A stretch of 36,015 nucleotides of DNA from Bacteroidota bacterium (GCA_018266685.1 JAFDZY010000031.1:1-36015), one strand, 5' to 3'. Counted from the stretch's first letter, positions 16,206 to 25,273 are shown. Made by a program: numbers and translations. The notes: generated by a model from the letters alone, not told the origin.

Positions 16206-16306
16206 GGGATGTGATTTGGAATGGACGAAAGTAGGTCAGGATCCGGTACCAAGGAGCAAACAATTGCAAAGGTTTTCAGCTTGGCGGGGTTGATGGCCGC
16301 TCCGGT

Positions 16307-16314
16307 TAATTTTG
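16307..16314 (+). promoter_or_regulatory. Bacteroidota -7 promoter element (TAATTTTG) upstream of rimK
   Basis: This is a perfect TAnnTTTG, 18 nt before the rimK ATG (16333). A TTG at 16281-16283 lies 23 nt upstream and could be the -33 element, at the long end of the usual spacing. The predicted transcript start near 16320 would leave a very short leader. Confidence 0.55.
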
Positions 16315-16332
16315 CGCTCCTTTTACGCTGCC

Positions 16333-17217
16333 ATGAACATCGTGGTCCTTTCCCGGGACACCAAGCTTTATTCCACGCGCCGCATTGTGGAAGCCGGGAT
16401 CCAACGGGGCCACCAGATCAGCGTGGCGGACCATGTGAAGTGCGACCTGGTGATCGCCCGCAAGGATCCGCACGTGCTCGTGAACGGCGAACGGCTGGGG
16501 CCCGTGGACGCCATTATCCCCCGCATCGGGGCCAGCGTCACCTTTTATGGATCTTCCGTGGTGCGCCAGTTCGAATCGATGAAAGTGTTCACCACCGCCG
16601 AAAGCCAGGCCCTGGTGCGCAGCCGGGACAAACTGCGCAGCCTGCAGATCCTAAGCAGGGCAGGGGTGGAAATGCCGCGCACGGTGTTCACCAATTACAG
16701 CAAGGACGTGGCCGCAGCGATAGACCGCGTTGGCGGTGCGCCCTGCATCATCAAGCTGCTGGAAGGCACGCAAGGCTTGGGCGTGGTGCTGGCGGAAACC
16801 CGCAAGGCAGCGATTGCGGTCGTGGAAGCATTCAACAGCTTGAAGGCGCGTGTGATCGTGCAGGAGTTTATCGCTGAGGCCCGCGCCGAGGACATCCGCG
16901 CTTTCGTGGTGGACGGGGCCATTGTGGGCGCCATGAAGCGCAAGGGCAAGGAAGGTGAGTTCCGCAGTAACCTGCACCGTGGCGGTGTGGCGGAATTGAT
17001 CGAGCTTTCCAAGGAAGAGCAGGATATTGCCATTCGCGCCACGAAAGCCTTGGGCCTTAAGGTGGCTGGCGTGGACCTTCTACAGAGCTCGCGCGGCCCG
17101 CTGATCATTGAAGTGAACGCATCGCCCGGCCTGGAAGGAATTGAAAAAGCCACGGGAAAAGACATTGCCGGGGAGATCATCGCCTACGTGGAGCGCAACG
17201 TGCAAGCCCCGGTGTAG
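16333..17217 (+). CDS. rimK: RimK-type alpha-L-glutamate ligase (ATP-grasp)
   Basis: This encodes 294 aa from ATG 16333; a TTG at 16312 would add seven residues and would sit on the promoter element. The length equals E. coli RimK (300 aa). It aligns well along its length: [22 protein letters not shown] at the N-terminus, [11 protein letters not shown], a [11 protein letters not shown] segment, the ATP-grasp loop [14 protein letters not shown], the [17 protein letters not shown] region, and the metal-binding [18 protein letters not shown] near the C-terminus. RimK adds glutamate residues to the C-terminus of ribosomal protein S6. Relatives act on other substrates such as F420 or poly-glutamate, but the close match to RimK proper favours S6. 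Many Bacteroidota carry it as a single gene, as here. Confidence 0.93.
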   Translation: MNIVVLSRDTKLYSTRRIVEAGIQRGHQISVADHVKCDLVIARKDPHVLVNGERLGPVDAIIPRIGASVTFYGSSVVRQFESMKVFTTAESQALVRSRDKLRSLQILSRAGVEMPRTVFTNYSKDVAAAIDRVGGAPCIIKLLEGTQGLGVVLAETRKAAIAVVEAFNSLKARVIVQEFIAEARAEDIRAFVVDGAIVGAMKRKGKEGEFRSNLHRGGVAELIELSKEEQDIAIRATKALGLKVAGVDLLQSSRGPLIIEVNASPGLEGIEKATGKDIAGEIIAYVERNVQAPV

Positions 17218-17254
17218 GATCTTATACCTTTCCTGAATTGACCGTTCGCTTTGC

Positions 17255-17275
17255 GGGCAGCATACGGGTCTGCCC
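17255..17275. other. Small GC hairpin between rimK and guaA
   Basis: GGGCAG (17255-17260) pairs perfectly with CTGCCC (17270-17275) around a 9-nt loop. No T-run follows, so a classical terminator is not supported. It lies just upstream of the guaA -7 element and could end rimK transcription weakly or bind a regulator. Confidence 0.3.
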
Positions 17276-17283
17276 CTCCCGAA

Positions 17284-17291
17284 TACCTTTG
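17284..17291 (+). promoter_or_regulatory. Bacteroidota -7 promoter element (TACCTTTG) upstream of guaA
   Basis: This is a perfect TAnnTTTG, ending 22 nt before the TTG start of guaA (17314). No good TTG -33 element is seen at 17-23 nt upstream. A transcript start near 17297 is expected, which places the upstream codons of the longer open frame (from 17251) outside the mRNA and supports the TTG start. Confidence 0.5.
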
Positions 17292-17313
17292 CGGCCACTT
17301 AATTCCGAGCCCT

Positions 17314-18849
17314 TTGCAATCCAAGATCCTCATCCTTGACCATGGCTCCCAGTACACGCAGTTGCTGGCCCGCCGGGTGCGCGAACTGGACGTTTATTGC
17401 GAGATCCATCCGTTCAGCGCCGCGAGCCGCTTTGCCGGTGACCCCTCCGTGAAGGGCGTGATCCTTAGCGGAAGCCCGGCATCCGTGTTTGACAAAGGCG
17501 CCCCGGACACGGACATCAGCGGCCTCCAGGGCAAGGTGCCCGTGCTGGGCGTATGCTACGGCGCGCAGCTCTTGGCCAAGCGGGCAGGGGGTGACGTGGT
17601 GCGCAGCCAGGTGAGGGAATACGGGCGTGCCTTGTTGGACAACATTTTCGTGCAGGAGCCGCTGTTCACCGGCATCCGGCCCGGAACGCAGGTGTGGATG
17701 AGCCACGGCGACAGCATCCTGAAGGCTGCCGACCGCATGGAGGTGATGGCCGGCACGCACGCCGTGCCTGTTGCCGCATTCCGGATCAAGGGCGAGCAAA
17801 CCTTCGGTGTGCAGTTCCACCCCGAAGTCTTCCATTCCACGGACGGCCTGCAACTGCTCCGGAATTTTGCGGTGGGCATTTGTGGTTGTGCCACGGACCA
17901 CACGCCCGGTGCCTTTGTGGAGGAAAGTGTGGCCGCGCTCCGTGAACAACTCGGGGAGGACCATGTGGTGCTCGCCCTCAGCGGCGGCGTGGACAGCTCC
18001 GTGGCGGCGCTGCTGCTGCAGAAAGCCATCGGTGACAAGCTCCATTGCATCTTCGTGGACAACGCCCTGCTCCGCAAGAACGAGTTCAACCAGGTGCTGG
18101 AGAGCTACCGCAACATGGGCCTCAACATCACCGGCGTGGATGCCAAGGACCGCTTCCTCGCCGCACTCAAGGACCTTACCGACCCCGAGGCCAAGCGCAA
18201 GGCCATCGGCCGCACCTTCATCGAAGTGTTCGATGCCGAGGCCAAGCGCATTACCAACATCAAATGGCTCGCACAGGGCACCATTTACCCGGATGTGATC
18301 GAAAGCGTGAGCGTACACGGGCCCAGCGTCACCATCAAAAGCCACCACAACGTGGGCGGGCTGCCCGCGCGCATGAACCTGAAAGTGGTGGAGCCCCTTC
18401 GATCGCTCTTCAAGGATGAGGTGCGCCGCGTGGGCAAGTCGCTCGGTTTAGATCCCTCCATCCTGGGCCGCCATCCATTCCCGGGGCCGGGTTTGGCCAT
18501 CCGCATCCTCGGCGACATTACGGCCGAGAAGGTGGCCCTGCTCCAGGAGGTGGACCACATCTACATCCAGGGCCTGCGCGATGCAGGGCTCTACGACCAA
18601 GTATGGCAGGCCGGCGCCATCCTGCTCCCCGTGCGCAGCGTGGGCGTGATGGGGGATGAGCGCACCTACGAAAATGCCGTGGCCCTTCGGGCAGTTTCCA
18701 GCACGGACGGCATGACGGCCGACTGGTGCCACCTGCCCTACGAAGTTTTGGCACGGATCTCGAACAACATCATTAACCAAGTGAAGGGCGTGAACCGCGT
18801 GGTGTACGACATCAGCAGCAAACCGCCCGCCACCATTGAATGGGAATGA
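17314..18849 (+). CDS. guaA: GMP synthase (glutamine-hydrolysing)
   Basis: This encodes 511 aa and makes GMP from XMP, ATP and glutamine. The start is most likely TTG at 17314: it gives a protein beginning at the conserved [15 protein letters not shown], whereas the longer frame from 17251 adds 21 unconserved residues and no suitable ATG exists. The class I glutamine amidotransferase triad is Cys81 (GVCYG), His169 and Glu171 (QFHPEV). The ATP-pyrophosphatase P-loop SGGVDSS is at 223-229. The dimerisation domain ends with the typical [10 protein letters not shown] -7 promoter element lies 22 nt upstream. The stop overlaps the ATG of the LysM gene in an ATGA, so the two are translationally coupled. 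Confidence 0.97.
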   Translation: MQSKILILDHGSQYTQLLARRVRELDVYCEIHPFSAASRFAGDPSVKGVILSGSPASVFDKGAPDTDISGLQGKVPVLGVCYGAQLLAKRAGGDVVRSQVREYGRALLDNIFVQEPLFTGIRPGTQVWMSHGDSILKAADRMEVMAGTHAVPVAAFRIKGEQTFGVQFHPEVFHSTDGLQLLRNFAVGICGCATDHTPGAFVEESVAALREQLGEDHVVLALSGGVDSSVAALLLQKAIGDKLHCIFVDNALLRKNEFNQVLESYRNMGLNITGVDAKDRFLAALKDLTDPEAKRKAIGRTFIEVFDAEAKRITNIKWLAQGTIYPDVIESVSVHGPSVTIKSHHNVGGLPARMNLKVVEPLRSLFKDEVRRVGKSLGLDPSILGRHPFPGPGLAIRILGDITAEKVALLQEVDHIYIQGLRDAGLYDQVWQAGAILLPVRSVGVMGDERTYENAVALRAVSSTDGMTADWCHLPYEVLARISNNIINQVKGVNRVVYDISSKPPATIEWE

Positions 18850-20609
18850 TCCACAAGTGCCTTGCCCTTCTTCTTGCCGCCTGCCTGAGCCTGTGCGCCC
18901 ATGCGCAGGAAGTGCGCGTGGTGAACGGGGAGAAGTACCTTGTGCACACGGTGGAGAAGGGGCAGACGCTTTTTGCCATCAGCAAGCACTACGCGGTGCC
19001 GGTAGCCGCCATTACTGAGGCCAACCCCGGGGCGGAACAGGGCCTGAGCGTGGGGCAGGTGTTGCTGATACCCCGCAAGGAACAGTCCAAGAAGGAACTG
19101 AAGACTGCACCGAAACTGGGCGATGGGGAGCTGCTGTACACCGTGTCCAAGAAGGAAACACTTTTTGGAATCTCGCGAAAGTTTGGCGTGTCGCCCGAAG
19201 ACCTGCGGCGCTGGAACCCTGATCTGCAGTACGGATTGCAGCCGGGCATGGTGCTTCATGTGGAAGTGGCCAAGAGCACCGCCGCACCGCCCATGGCAGT
19301 GCAGCCCGCAATGGCGGACAGTGCCGTGTTCCACCTGGTGCAGACGGGTGAAACACTTTATGCATTGGGCAAACAGTACGGGGTTTCCGCGGAATCCATT
19401 TCCGCAGCAAACGGCGGATTGCCGGACGGGTTGAAGGCCGGTCTTTACATCCGAATACCCAAAGCCCCCATTTCCCGGTTGGACACCGTGCCTGCCACCG
19501 TAACCAAGCCCGCACCCTACCGGCACGTGAAGATCGCCGTATTGCTGCCGTTCACCGCATCGGGTGCGGACACCGCCTCCGCCACGGACGAAGCCAGCAA
19601 GCAAACATCGGTTACCGATGCCGCCATCGAATTCAGGGCAGGGCTGGGGTTGGCGCTGGATACCCTTCAGGCTATGGGCTTGAACGCCGATGTGCAAGTG
19701 TTTGACACGGGCATGAGGCCCGAGCAGTGGAACCCGTTGCTGAAAAGCGATGCCGTGCGGGGCATGGACCTGTACATCGGCCCGTTCCACCGCGCTGCCG
19801 TGGAGGCGCTCTCCCGCGTTTCCGGCACCGTACCGATCGTTTGTCCCGTGCCACAGAGCAACAAGGTGCTGCTGGGCCACCCCACCGTGAGCAAGGCGGT
19901 GGGCAGCCGTGCAGACCGCCTTAAGTTGATGGCGCGCTACATCGCAGCGAGGCATGCAAAGGACAATATCATTCTTGTGAAGCCCGATATTTTCAGTGAA
20001 CGGGACCTGGCCCGGACCTTGGAGGCCGGGTTGAAGGCACAACTGGCGCCGATACCCGGAAAATTGAGGGATTCACTCCTGGTGGTTACCTGCCCGAGAA
20101 GGGACATCTCAGTGGCGCAAGGCAAACTGGACCCCGCAAGGCGGAACATCCTGGTGGTGCCCAGCGAGGATGTGGAATTCGTTACCACCGTGCTGGCCAA
20201 GTTTTCGGGGCAGGTGCCCCAATATGCCATCACCGTATATGGTTTGAACGGATGGATGGACATGCCAACACTTGATGTATCCGCCTTGGTGAAACTGGAC
20301 GTTCATGTTCCGGCAAACCAGTTCATTGACCGGGGCACGCAGGCAACGAACGATTTTATTGCCCATTACCGGGCGCGCTACCGCAACGAACCGGGCGAAT
20401 ACGCGTTCCTGGGCTATGATGTGGCCCTCTACTACATCGGTGCGGAGATGCAGTTCGGTGAAAGCTTTCCGCAGCACTATGCACAGGTGCAGGCCAAGCC
20501 GCTCCACATGGGCTTCAGAATGGAAAACTTGGGGCCGGAGAACGGATGGAACAACGGCAGCGCCTTGATGCTTGAATACAAGCAGGAAGGCATCCGCAAG
20601 GCGGAGTGA
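18840..20609 (+). CDS. Exported protein with three LysM domains and a periplasmic-binding-like domain
   Basis: This encodes 589 aa from ATG 18840; ATG 18846, which overlaps the guaA stop in an ATGA, is an equally good start. A signal peptide ends at AHAQ (about residue 23). Three LysM peptidoglycan-binding modules follow at about 35-78 ([15 protein letters not shown]), 95-143 ([15 protein letters not shown]) and 165-209 ([15 protein letters not shown]). Residues about 225-560 have the shape of a type I periplasmic-binding (receptor ligand-binding) fold: [25 protein letters not shown], and a late region with [15 protein letters not shown]. It should sit in the periplasm bound to peptidoglycan; the ligand is unknown. 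Coupling to guaA implies coordinate expression, but no functional link to GMP synthesis is obvious. Confidence 0.88.
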   Translation: MGMIHKCLALLLAACLSLCAHAQEVRVVNGEKYLVHTVEKGQTLFAISKHYAVPVAAITEANPGAEQGLSVGQVLLIPRKEQSKKELKTAPKLGDGELLYTVSKKETLFGISRKFGVSPEDLRRWNPDLQYGLQPGMVLHVEVAKSTAAPPMAVQPAMADSAVFHLVQTGETLYALGKQYGVSAESISAANGGLPDGLKAGLYIRIPKAPISRLDTVPATVTKPAPYRHVKIAVLLPFTASGADTASATDEASKQTSVTDAAIEFRAGLGLALDTLQAMGLNADVQVFDTGMRPEQWNPLLKSDAVRGMDLYIGPFHRAAVEALSRVSGTVPIVCPVPQSNKVLLGHPTVSKAVGSRADRLKLMARYIAARHAKDNIILVKPDIFSERDLARTLEAGLKAQLAPIPGKLRDSLLVVTCPRRDISVAQGKLDPARRNILVVPSEDVEFVTTVLAKFSGQVPQYAITVYGLNGWMDMPTLDVSALVKLDVHVPANQFIDRGTQATNDFIAHYRARYRNEPGEYAFLGYDVALYYIGAEMQFGESFPQHYAQVQAKPLHMGFRMENLGPENGWNNGSALMLEYKQEGIRKAE

Positions 20610-20623
20610 GGGCAAGCCCCGGC

Positions 20624-20914
20624 TCAGCGCAACCAGCGCCGTTCCATCACAAAGGTGCCGAACGGCAACAAGGAGGCTACACCCACACCGTACACGCGTT
20701 CGGACGGCCACTTCAACCGCGTGAACAACGGAATGGCCAGCAGGATGTAGCTGATGAACAGCAGGCCATGGGCCCAGCCCACGTACTTCACCGCCAAGGG
20801 CATGCCAGCGAAGTACTTCAGCGGCATGGCGATGCCAAGGAGCACAAGGAAACTGATGCCTTCAAGGATGGCCACGAGGCGGAACCTGCGGATGATGGGG
20901 GAATGGTTGGACAT
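20624..20914 (-). CDS. DUF3817 family small membrane protein
   Basis: This encodes 96 aa from the ATG at 20914-20912; the 38-residue upstream extension has no conserved feature. It shows the DUF3817 pattern: RFRLVAILEGISFLVLL in the first helix, then KYFAGMP and VKYVGWAHGLLFISY in the second, then a third helix and a basic C-terminus. It should be an inner-membrane protein with three or four helices. The family has no established function. It is convergent with the LysM gene (14-bp gap) and divergent from the ABC permease gene. Confidence 0.85.
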   Translation of the reverse strand: MSNHSPIIRRFRLVAILEGISFLVLLGIAMPLKYFAGMPLAVKYVGWAHGLLFISYILLAIPLFTRLKWPSERVYGVGVASLLPFGTFVMERRWLR

Positions 20915-21041
20915 TGCGGGCGCAAATTTCGGCACCGGCGCACCGGGGACCGTCACAGGTTGGCAAGTCTTGTGAATTGAATGGACTGCCATGGTGTTGG
21001 GCTGCAACCGGGCCGCCCGGTACACCAACGCGAACAGGCTC

Positions 21042-21049
21042 TAAGTTTG
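21042..21049 (+). promoter_or_regulatory. Bacteroidota -7 promoter element (TAAGTTTG) at the FecCD-type permease start
   Basis: This is a perfect TAnnTTTG ending only 4 nt before the ATG at 21054. If it is used, transcription would begin at or next to the A of the start codon, giving a leaderless mRNA. No -33 TTG is visible at normal spacing. Confidence 0.4.
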
Positions 21050-21053
21050 CCTC

Positions 21054-22061
21054 ATGCCCAAACAATGGTGGTTGGCGGCCTTTGCCGGTGCAGGGTTGCT
21101 GCTTGCATTGGCCAGCTTGGCATATGGAAGCGTCCCCATCCCCGTTGCCGAAGTATGGAACGCGCTGGTGCATGGCGGCCGGGGGCCTGCTGAGGCCATC
21201 ATCATGCAGGTGCGGTTGCCGGAGATGATCACCGCAGCCGCTGCCGGCGCTGGCCTCGCAGCGGCGGGCTTGCTGATGCAAACAGTCTTCCATAACCCAT
21301 TGGCCGGGCCGGGCGTGCTGGGCATCACCGGCGGTGCATCGCTCGGGGTAGCTGCGGTGCTGCTGGCCACACCTTTCTGGAGCCTGCTTCCCATCCCCGC
21401 CGACCTGGTGGCAATACTCGCGGCACTTGCCGGAGCGGTGGCGGTGATGCTGATCATCACCTTTTCGGACCGGCGGGTGGGCGACGGGGTAACCTTGTTG
21501 GTGCTGGGCCTGATGATCGGCTACTTGTGTTCCGCAGTGCTCAGTGTGCTACAGGCGGGAAGCGAGGCCGGCGCTTTGAAAGGGTTCGTGTTGTGGGGCA
21601 TGGGGTCCTTTGCCGGAGTAGTGCTCCCGCGCACGCCATGGCTGGTGCTTCCGGTGCTGGTGGGCGTGGCGGCGGCCTTGGGCTTGTCGAAGCCGCTCAA
21701 TGCCATGTTGCTGGGGGATGAACAGGCAAGTACGATGGGCGTGGACGTGCGGCGCGTGCGGAGCATCGCTATATGGACCACGGGCCTGCTGGGCGGCACC
21801 ATCACCGCTTTCTGCGGACCGGTGGCATTCCTGGGCCTTGCGGTGCCGCATGTGGCCCGTGCCTTCACGCGCACGGCGGACCATCGCCTGCTGATGCCCG
21901 CCACGGTGCTCTTGGGCGCTGCATTGGCCCTGGCTTGCGACCTGCTGGTCCGCTCTGCATGGACCGGAGTGGTGCTCCCGCTGAATGCGGTGACCAGTTT
22001 ATTGGGTGTTCCGGTGGTGATATGGGTTCTCATTGGCGGACGGTCATGGGCGCGCAAATGA
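21054..22061 (+). CDS. FecCD/BtuC-type iron-chelate or cobalamin ABC permease
   Basis: This encodes 335 aa with about nine or ten membrane helices. Family motifs are clear: RLPEMITAAAAGAGLAAAGLLMQTVFHNPLAGPGVLGITGG near the N-terminus (the R-LP-R-x-x-x-A...NPLA-P-x-x-LG pattern), GLMIGYLCSAVL in the middle, and CGPVAFLGLAVPHVAR near the C-terminus. It forms the membrane channel of an importer for ferric siderophores, haem or cobalamin. Its stop overlaps the ATPase gene start by 4 nt. No substrate-binding protein or TonB-dependent receptor is encoded next to it in this window, so the substrate cannot be deduced from context. Confidence 0.94.
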   Translation: MPKQWWLAAFAGAGLLLALASLAYGSVPIPVAEVWNALVHGGRGPAEAIIMQVRLPEMITAAAAGAGLAAAGLLMQTVFHNPLAGPGVLGITGGASLGVAAVLLATPFWSLLPIPADLVAILAALAGAVAVMLIITFSDRRVGDGVTLLVLGLMIGYLCSAVLSVLQAGSEAGALKGFVLWGMGSFAGVVLPRTPWLVLPVLVGVAAALGLSKPLNAMLLGDEQASTMGVDVRRVRSIAIWTTGLLGGTITAFCGPVAFLGLAVPHVARAFTRTADHRLLMPATVLLGAALALACDLLVRSAWTGVVLPLNAVTSLLGVPVVIWVLIGGRSWARK

Positions 22062-22837
22062 TGGGGCAGCGGGCGCTGTTGCACACGGAGAACCTTGCCG
22101 TGGGCCATGCGGGCAAGGCCGTGCTCCGTGATGTGCAGTTGGACCTTCAACCCGGAAGCCTTACGGCCGTGATCGGCATCAACGGTGTTGGGAAAAGTAC
22201 GCTGCTGCGCACCCTGGCCGGCCTATTGCTTCCGGTGCAAGGGAAAGTATTGTTGGGCGAAACGGACCTGGACGGACTCTCCGTTGCACAACGGGCCCGA
22301 TACATTGCCGTGGTACTTACCGGCAGGCCGGATACCGGGCAGTTGGACGTGGAAACACTGGTTTCCTTTGGCCGCCATCCCTGGACTGACCGGTGGGGGC
22401 GGGCATCCGAAGCGGACAACGAAGCCGTGGAACGTGCCCTTCAAGCTACGGGAACAGAGCATCTTCGCCACCGGCAGGCCCGCTCCTGCAGCGATGGGGA
22501 GTGCCAAAAGGTGCTCATCGCGCGCGCACTGGCCCAGGATACCCCGTTGATGTTGCTGGACGAGCCGACCGCTTTTCTGGACCTTCCCAACCGGGCCGCC
22601 GTGGTGCGGATGCTCCGCACCATTGCGCACAATGGAAACAAAGCCGTGCTTTTCAGCACGCATGACCTGCAACTCGCCATGGACCTTTGTGACAAGCTGG
22701 TGCTTTTACGCAGCGGTGATGCGCCTTGGCAGGGCACACCGGCGCAAGCCTTGGCCTCCGGAGAACTGGCGCGTGCCTTTGCTGGAACAGGCGTGGAGTT
22801 CGATCCGGTGGGCGGCACTCACCGCTTTGTGCCATAA
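22058..22837 (+). CDS. FecE/BtuD-type ABC transporter ATP-binding protein
   Basis: This encodes 259 aa from ATG 22058, which overlaps the permease stop as ATGA; ATG 22046 is also in frame. It has a Walker A motif at residues 40-48 (GINGVGKST), a Walker B motif at 164-169 (LMLLDE) with catalytic Glu169, and the H-loop His202 (FSTHD). The ABC signature reads CSDGE (144-148) in place of LSGGQ. SDGE variants are familiar in Bacteroidota relatives, but the leading Cys is unusual. GRHPWT and LDEPTAFLDLPNR are typical of the siderophore/cobalamin importer class. It powers the permease encoded just upstream. A hairpin terminator follows within 6 bp. Confidence 0.93.
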   Translation: MMGQRALLHTENLAVGHAGKAVLRDVQLDLQPGSLTAVIGINGVGKSTLLRTLAGLLLPVQGKVLLGETDLDGLSVAQRARYIAVVLTGRPDTGQLDVETLVSFGRHPWTDRWGRASEADNEAVERALQATGTEHLRHRQARSCSDGECQKVLIARALAQDTPLMLLDEPTAFLDLPNRAAVVRMLRTIAHNGNKAVLFSTHDLQLAMDLCDKLVLLRSGDAPWQGTPAQALASGELARAFAGTGVEFDPVGGTHRFVP

Positions 22838-22842
22838 AGAAG

Positions 22843-22869
22843 AAGCCCCGGCTTGCACCAGGGCTTTTT
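22843..22869 (+). terminator. Intrinsic terminator after the ABC transporter genes
   Basis: AAGCCC (22843-22848) pairs with GGGCTT (22861-22866), with a further GG/CC pair inside a C.A mismatch and a 6-nt loop. It runs straight into TTTTT (22865-22869). It lies between the ATPase stop and the convergent mscL stop. The opposite strand has the weaker CTTCTTCTTT, so it may act both ways. Confidence 0.8.
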
Positions 22870-22887
22870 CCGTTGTGGGGATCAAGT

Positions 22888-23316
22888 TTATTTCTTCAGC
22901 AGGTCGCGGATCTCCGTCAGCAGCTTCTGGTCTTCGGTGGGGCCGGCCGGTGCGGCAGGAGCTTCAGGCTTCTTCATCGCGTTCACGGCTTTCACCACCA
23001 TGAACATCACGAACGCCACGATCAGGAAATCGATGGTGGACTGCAGGAAATTCCCGTACGTGATAGCGACCTCAGCACTGGCAGGAACAGAGACAGCCCC
23101 CGCTGCATCCTTCACTTCAGCCACGCCCGGGCGCAGTACCCACTTCAGGTCCTGGAAGTTCACTTTGTCCGTGAGCAGGCTGATCAACGGGGAAACAATG
23201 CCCCCGGTGAACGCGGTGACCAGTTTGGTGAACGCGGCACCCATGACAAAGCCCACGGCAATGTCCACCAGGTTGCCTTTCATCGCAAATTCCTTGAACT
23301 CCTTGAGCATTCCCAT
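22888..23316 (-). CDS. mscL: Large-conductance mechanosensitive channel
   Basis: This encodes 142 aa from ATG 23316 (MGMLKEFKEFAMKGN); ATG 23310 is two codons later and also fits. It aligns along its full length with MscL of other bacteria. The N-terminal amphipathic helix and pore-lining TM1 are EFAMKGNLVDIAVGFVMGAAF. The periplasmic loop contains a WVLRPG-type segment. TM2 is YGNFLQSTIDFLIVAFVMFM, and the C-terminal helix ends in LLTEIRDLLKK. MscL is a homopentameric emergency valve that opens on membrane stretch during osmotic downshock. The gene lies 71 bp downstream of the DUF349 gene on the same strand. Confidence 0.97.
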   Translation of the reverse strand: MGMLKEFKEFAMKGNLVDIAVGFVMGAAFTKLVTAFTGGIVSPLISLLTDKVNFQDLKWVLRPGVAEVKDAAGAVSVPASAEVAITYGNFLQSTIDFLIVAFVMFMVVKAVNAMKKPEAPAAPAGPTEDQKLLTEIRDLLKK

Positions 23317-23350
23317 GTTGTGTCGGTTTTGGTAGTGGACGAAATTCGCC

Positions 23351-23366
23351 ATGCCCTCACGGGCAT
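23351..23366. other. Small perfect hairpin between the DUF349 gene and mscL
   Basis: ATGCCC and GGGCAT form a 6-bp perfect stem with a 4-nt loop. On the minus strand it lies about 35 nt before the mscL ATG and just after the DUF349 stop, without a following T-run. It may be part of the mscL leader or a weak processing or terminator site. Confidence 0.35.
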
Positions 23367-23387
23367 AAGCCTGTTTTCAAGTTTTTT

Positions 23388-25226
23388 CTACTGGCCTTCC
23401 CCTGCGGTTGTGGGACTGGGTTCCTTGGCCTTGCCGGCGCGCAGTTCCGCCATCAGCTGCTTATGCTGCCCCACCAAGCGCTGTATTTCCTGCCGGGTGC
23501 GTTCGATGCTTTTTTCCATTTCCTTCTTCATCGCCTCGCCTGCGGCGCTCTTGAAGCTGAACTTTCCCATGTTCTCCTCGGACTGCCGCACTTCTGCCTC
23601 GAGCTCCTCGATCTTGCGCTGCACAAAGCGTCCTTCACGCTCCATGCGGTCGTGCCCGTCCGGTGCGCTGCTCAGGTCCTGCAGGCGGGTTTGGAACTTC
23701 ATCCGGCCGCGCTCGGCATCGTTCAATTTCAACTGGCCGTATTGTTTGTCCAGCGCGGCGCGGTAACGGTCGCTCAACCGGTCATACTGCTTGGGCGAAA
23801 CGCGTCCCCCGTTCAGCCAACGGGCACTGAAGGCCTTCAGGCGCTCGATGTCCGCATTGCGGTCGCCGGTAAGCGCGAAGGCTTCAATTTCACCGATCAG
23901 GTCTTCCTTCGCCTTGGCGTTCACGGCCTGCTCGGCATCCTGTTGTTCAAAGGCGTCGTGCCGCGATTTGAAGAATGCGTCGCACGCTTCGCGGAAGCGG
24001 CCCCACAGCTTGTGTTCATCGCGTTGCCCGGCGCTGCCGGCCTGCTTCCATTCCAGTTGCAGTTGCTTGAGCTTGTCCGCCGTTTGGCGCCAGGCCGTGC
24101 TGTCCTTCAGCGCAAGGGCCTGGCCGATCAATGACTCTTTCTTGTCCCGCACTGCCTTGAACTGGTCCTTCAATTCCTTGTAGTACGCGTTCTTCCTGTC
24201 GAAGAAGCTGTTGCAGGCCTCCCTGAACTCCTTCCACACGCGCTCGTTGTCCTTCTTGGTGGCGAAGCCGATGTTCTTCCAGGCATTCTGCAGCTCCAGC
24301 ACTTGGTCGGTGAGCTTCTTCCATTCCGCAGCGGTAATGTTCTCCGCCTGCTTGGCCAGTTCCAGCGCCTTTTCCACCAAGGCTTGCTTGGACGCCAAAT
24401 TGGTCTCGTGCTCCGCGCGGCGCGCCTTGTAGTATTCGTTGATGCGGTCGTACACCTGGCGCGTGGCGTTCCAGAAGGCATCGCCCACGGCTTGGCGGTC
24501 CTCCTGGGTCACCGGGCCGATCTGATGCCATTTGTCCTGGTATTCCTTCACCAATTGCTCCGCTTCGCGCACGCTGTCCACGCGCTGTACCGCTTCCATG
24601 TCCGCCACCAGCGCCTGTTTCAGGGCCGTGTTTTTGCGCAGGTCGTGGTCGCGGAGTTCCTTGTAAATGCGAATGTGGTAGAAGAACTCCTCCCGGAGCT
24701 GGCTGTATTCATGCTGCAGCTCGCGGTAGTTCTGGGCGGGTATCGGCCCGATGTGCCTCCATTTTTCGCCCAGTTCGTTGAAATGCTGGAAGGCATTGCC
24801 GATGTTCTCCTCGTTTGCGATCAGCGCCCTGAGTTCCGTCATTACGCCCTGCTTGGCCGCGAGGTTGTCGCTCTCTTCCTTCTGCCGCTTGCGGCGGATG
24901 TCGTTCACCTTGGTGTTGAAGGCATCCAGCAACTGCTTGAATTTTTTATCCTCCTCATTCGTCAGCGGGGCGGATTCGATCCGTTGTTGGGGAAGCTTGG
25001 GTTCAGCTGCGGGAGGCGGGCCCATGCTGGGTTCTTCCGCCTCGTGTACCTCGGCTTCCTGTTGCACTTCCTCGGCTGCGGCCCGCGCCTCAGCCTCCGC
25101 TTGTTCCGCGGCCACCAAGGCTTCGTAGCTTTCCTTGATGGTTTCCACCGCTTCGGATGAGCGTTCCACATCTTCCTGGTGGAGCAGTTCCTCCATCCGG
25201 GCGATCAATTCAATTTTCGTTGCCAT
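23388..25226 (-). CDS. DUF349 repeat protein
   Basis: This encodes 612 aa and is almost wholly helical and highly charged. After an acidic N-terminal linker (about residues 40-85), it has a series of roughly 70-residue DUF349 units. These are recognised by the pattern W(R/H/K)xIGP(I/V)...LWxxFRxAxDxFFxRxxxxY: ELGEKWRHIGPI, YQDKWHQIGPV, LQNAWKNIGF and LQLEWKQAGS, with partner segments such as VWKEFREACNSFFDRKNAYY. A C-terminal coiled coil follows (KIEELEAEVRQSEENMGKF). There is no signal peptide, so it should be cytoplasmic. The family is widespread in Bacteroidota with no firm function; ribosome or nucleic-acid association is only a guess. A -7 element lies 40 nt upstream. Confidence 0.9.
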   Translation of the reverse strand: MATKIELIARMEELLHQEDVERSSEAVETIKESYEALVAAEQAEAEARAAAEEVQQEAEVHEAEEPSMGPPPAAEPKLPQQRIESAPLTNEEDKKFKQLLDAFNTKVNDIRRKRQKEESDNLAAKQGVMTELRALIANEENIGNAFQHFNELGEKWRHIGPIPAQNYRELQHEYSQLREEFFYHIRIYKELRDHDLRKNTALKQALVADMEAVQRVDSVREAEQLVKEYQDKWHQIGPVTQEDRQAVGDAFWNATRQVYDRINEYYKARRAEHETNLASKQALVEKALELAKQAENITAAEWKKLTDQVLELQNAWKNIGFATKKDNERVWKEFREACNSFFDRKNAYYKELKDQFKAVRDKKESLIGQALALKDSTAWRQTADKLKQLQLEWKQAGSAGQRDEHKLWGRFREACDAFFKSRHDAFEQQDAEQAVNAKAKEDLIGEIEAFALTGDRNADIERLKAFSARWLNGGRVSPKQYDRLSDRYRAALDKQYGQLKLNDAERGRMKFQTRLQDLSSAPDGHDRMEREGRFVQRKIEELEAEVRQSEENMGKFSFKSAAGEAMKKEMEKSIERTRQEIQRLVGQHKQLMAELRAGKAKEPSPTTAGEGQ

Positions 25227-25265
25227 GCGCTAAGTGTACCGGCCCGGGGTTCCGGGCAGAGCGAC

Positions 25266-25273
25266 CAAATATA
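25266..25273 (-). promoter_or_regulatory. Bacteroidota -7 promoter element (TATATTTG) for the DUF349 gene
   Basis: Read on the minus strand this is a perfect TAnnTTTG, 39 nt before the DUF349 ATG. No -33 TTG is found at 17-23 nt; the nearest minus-strand TTG is 30 nt upstream (25306-25304). Confidence 0.5.

Noticed and set aside
22726..23766. Plus-strand frame across the ABC gene end, mscL and the DUF349 gene
   Set aside because: It crosses a terminator and runs antisense to mscL and DUF349; its product has no family features.
24303..25160. 285-codon plus-strand frame antisense to the DUF349 gene
   Set aside because: It mirrors the charged helical repeats; the minus-strand DUF349 units are clear.
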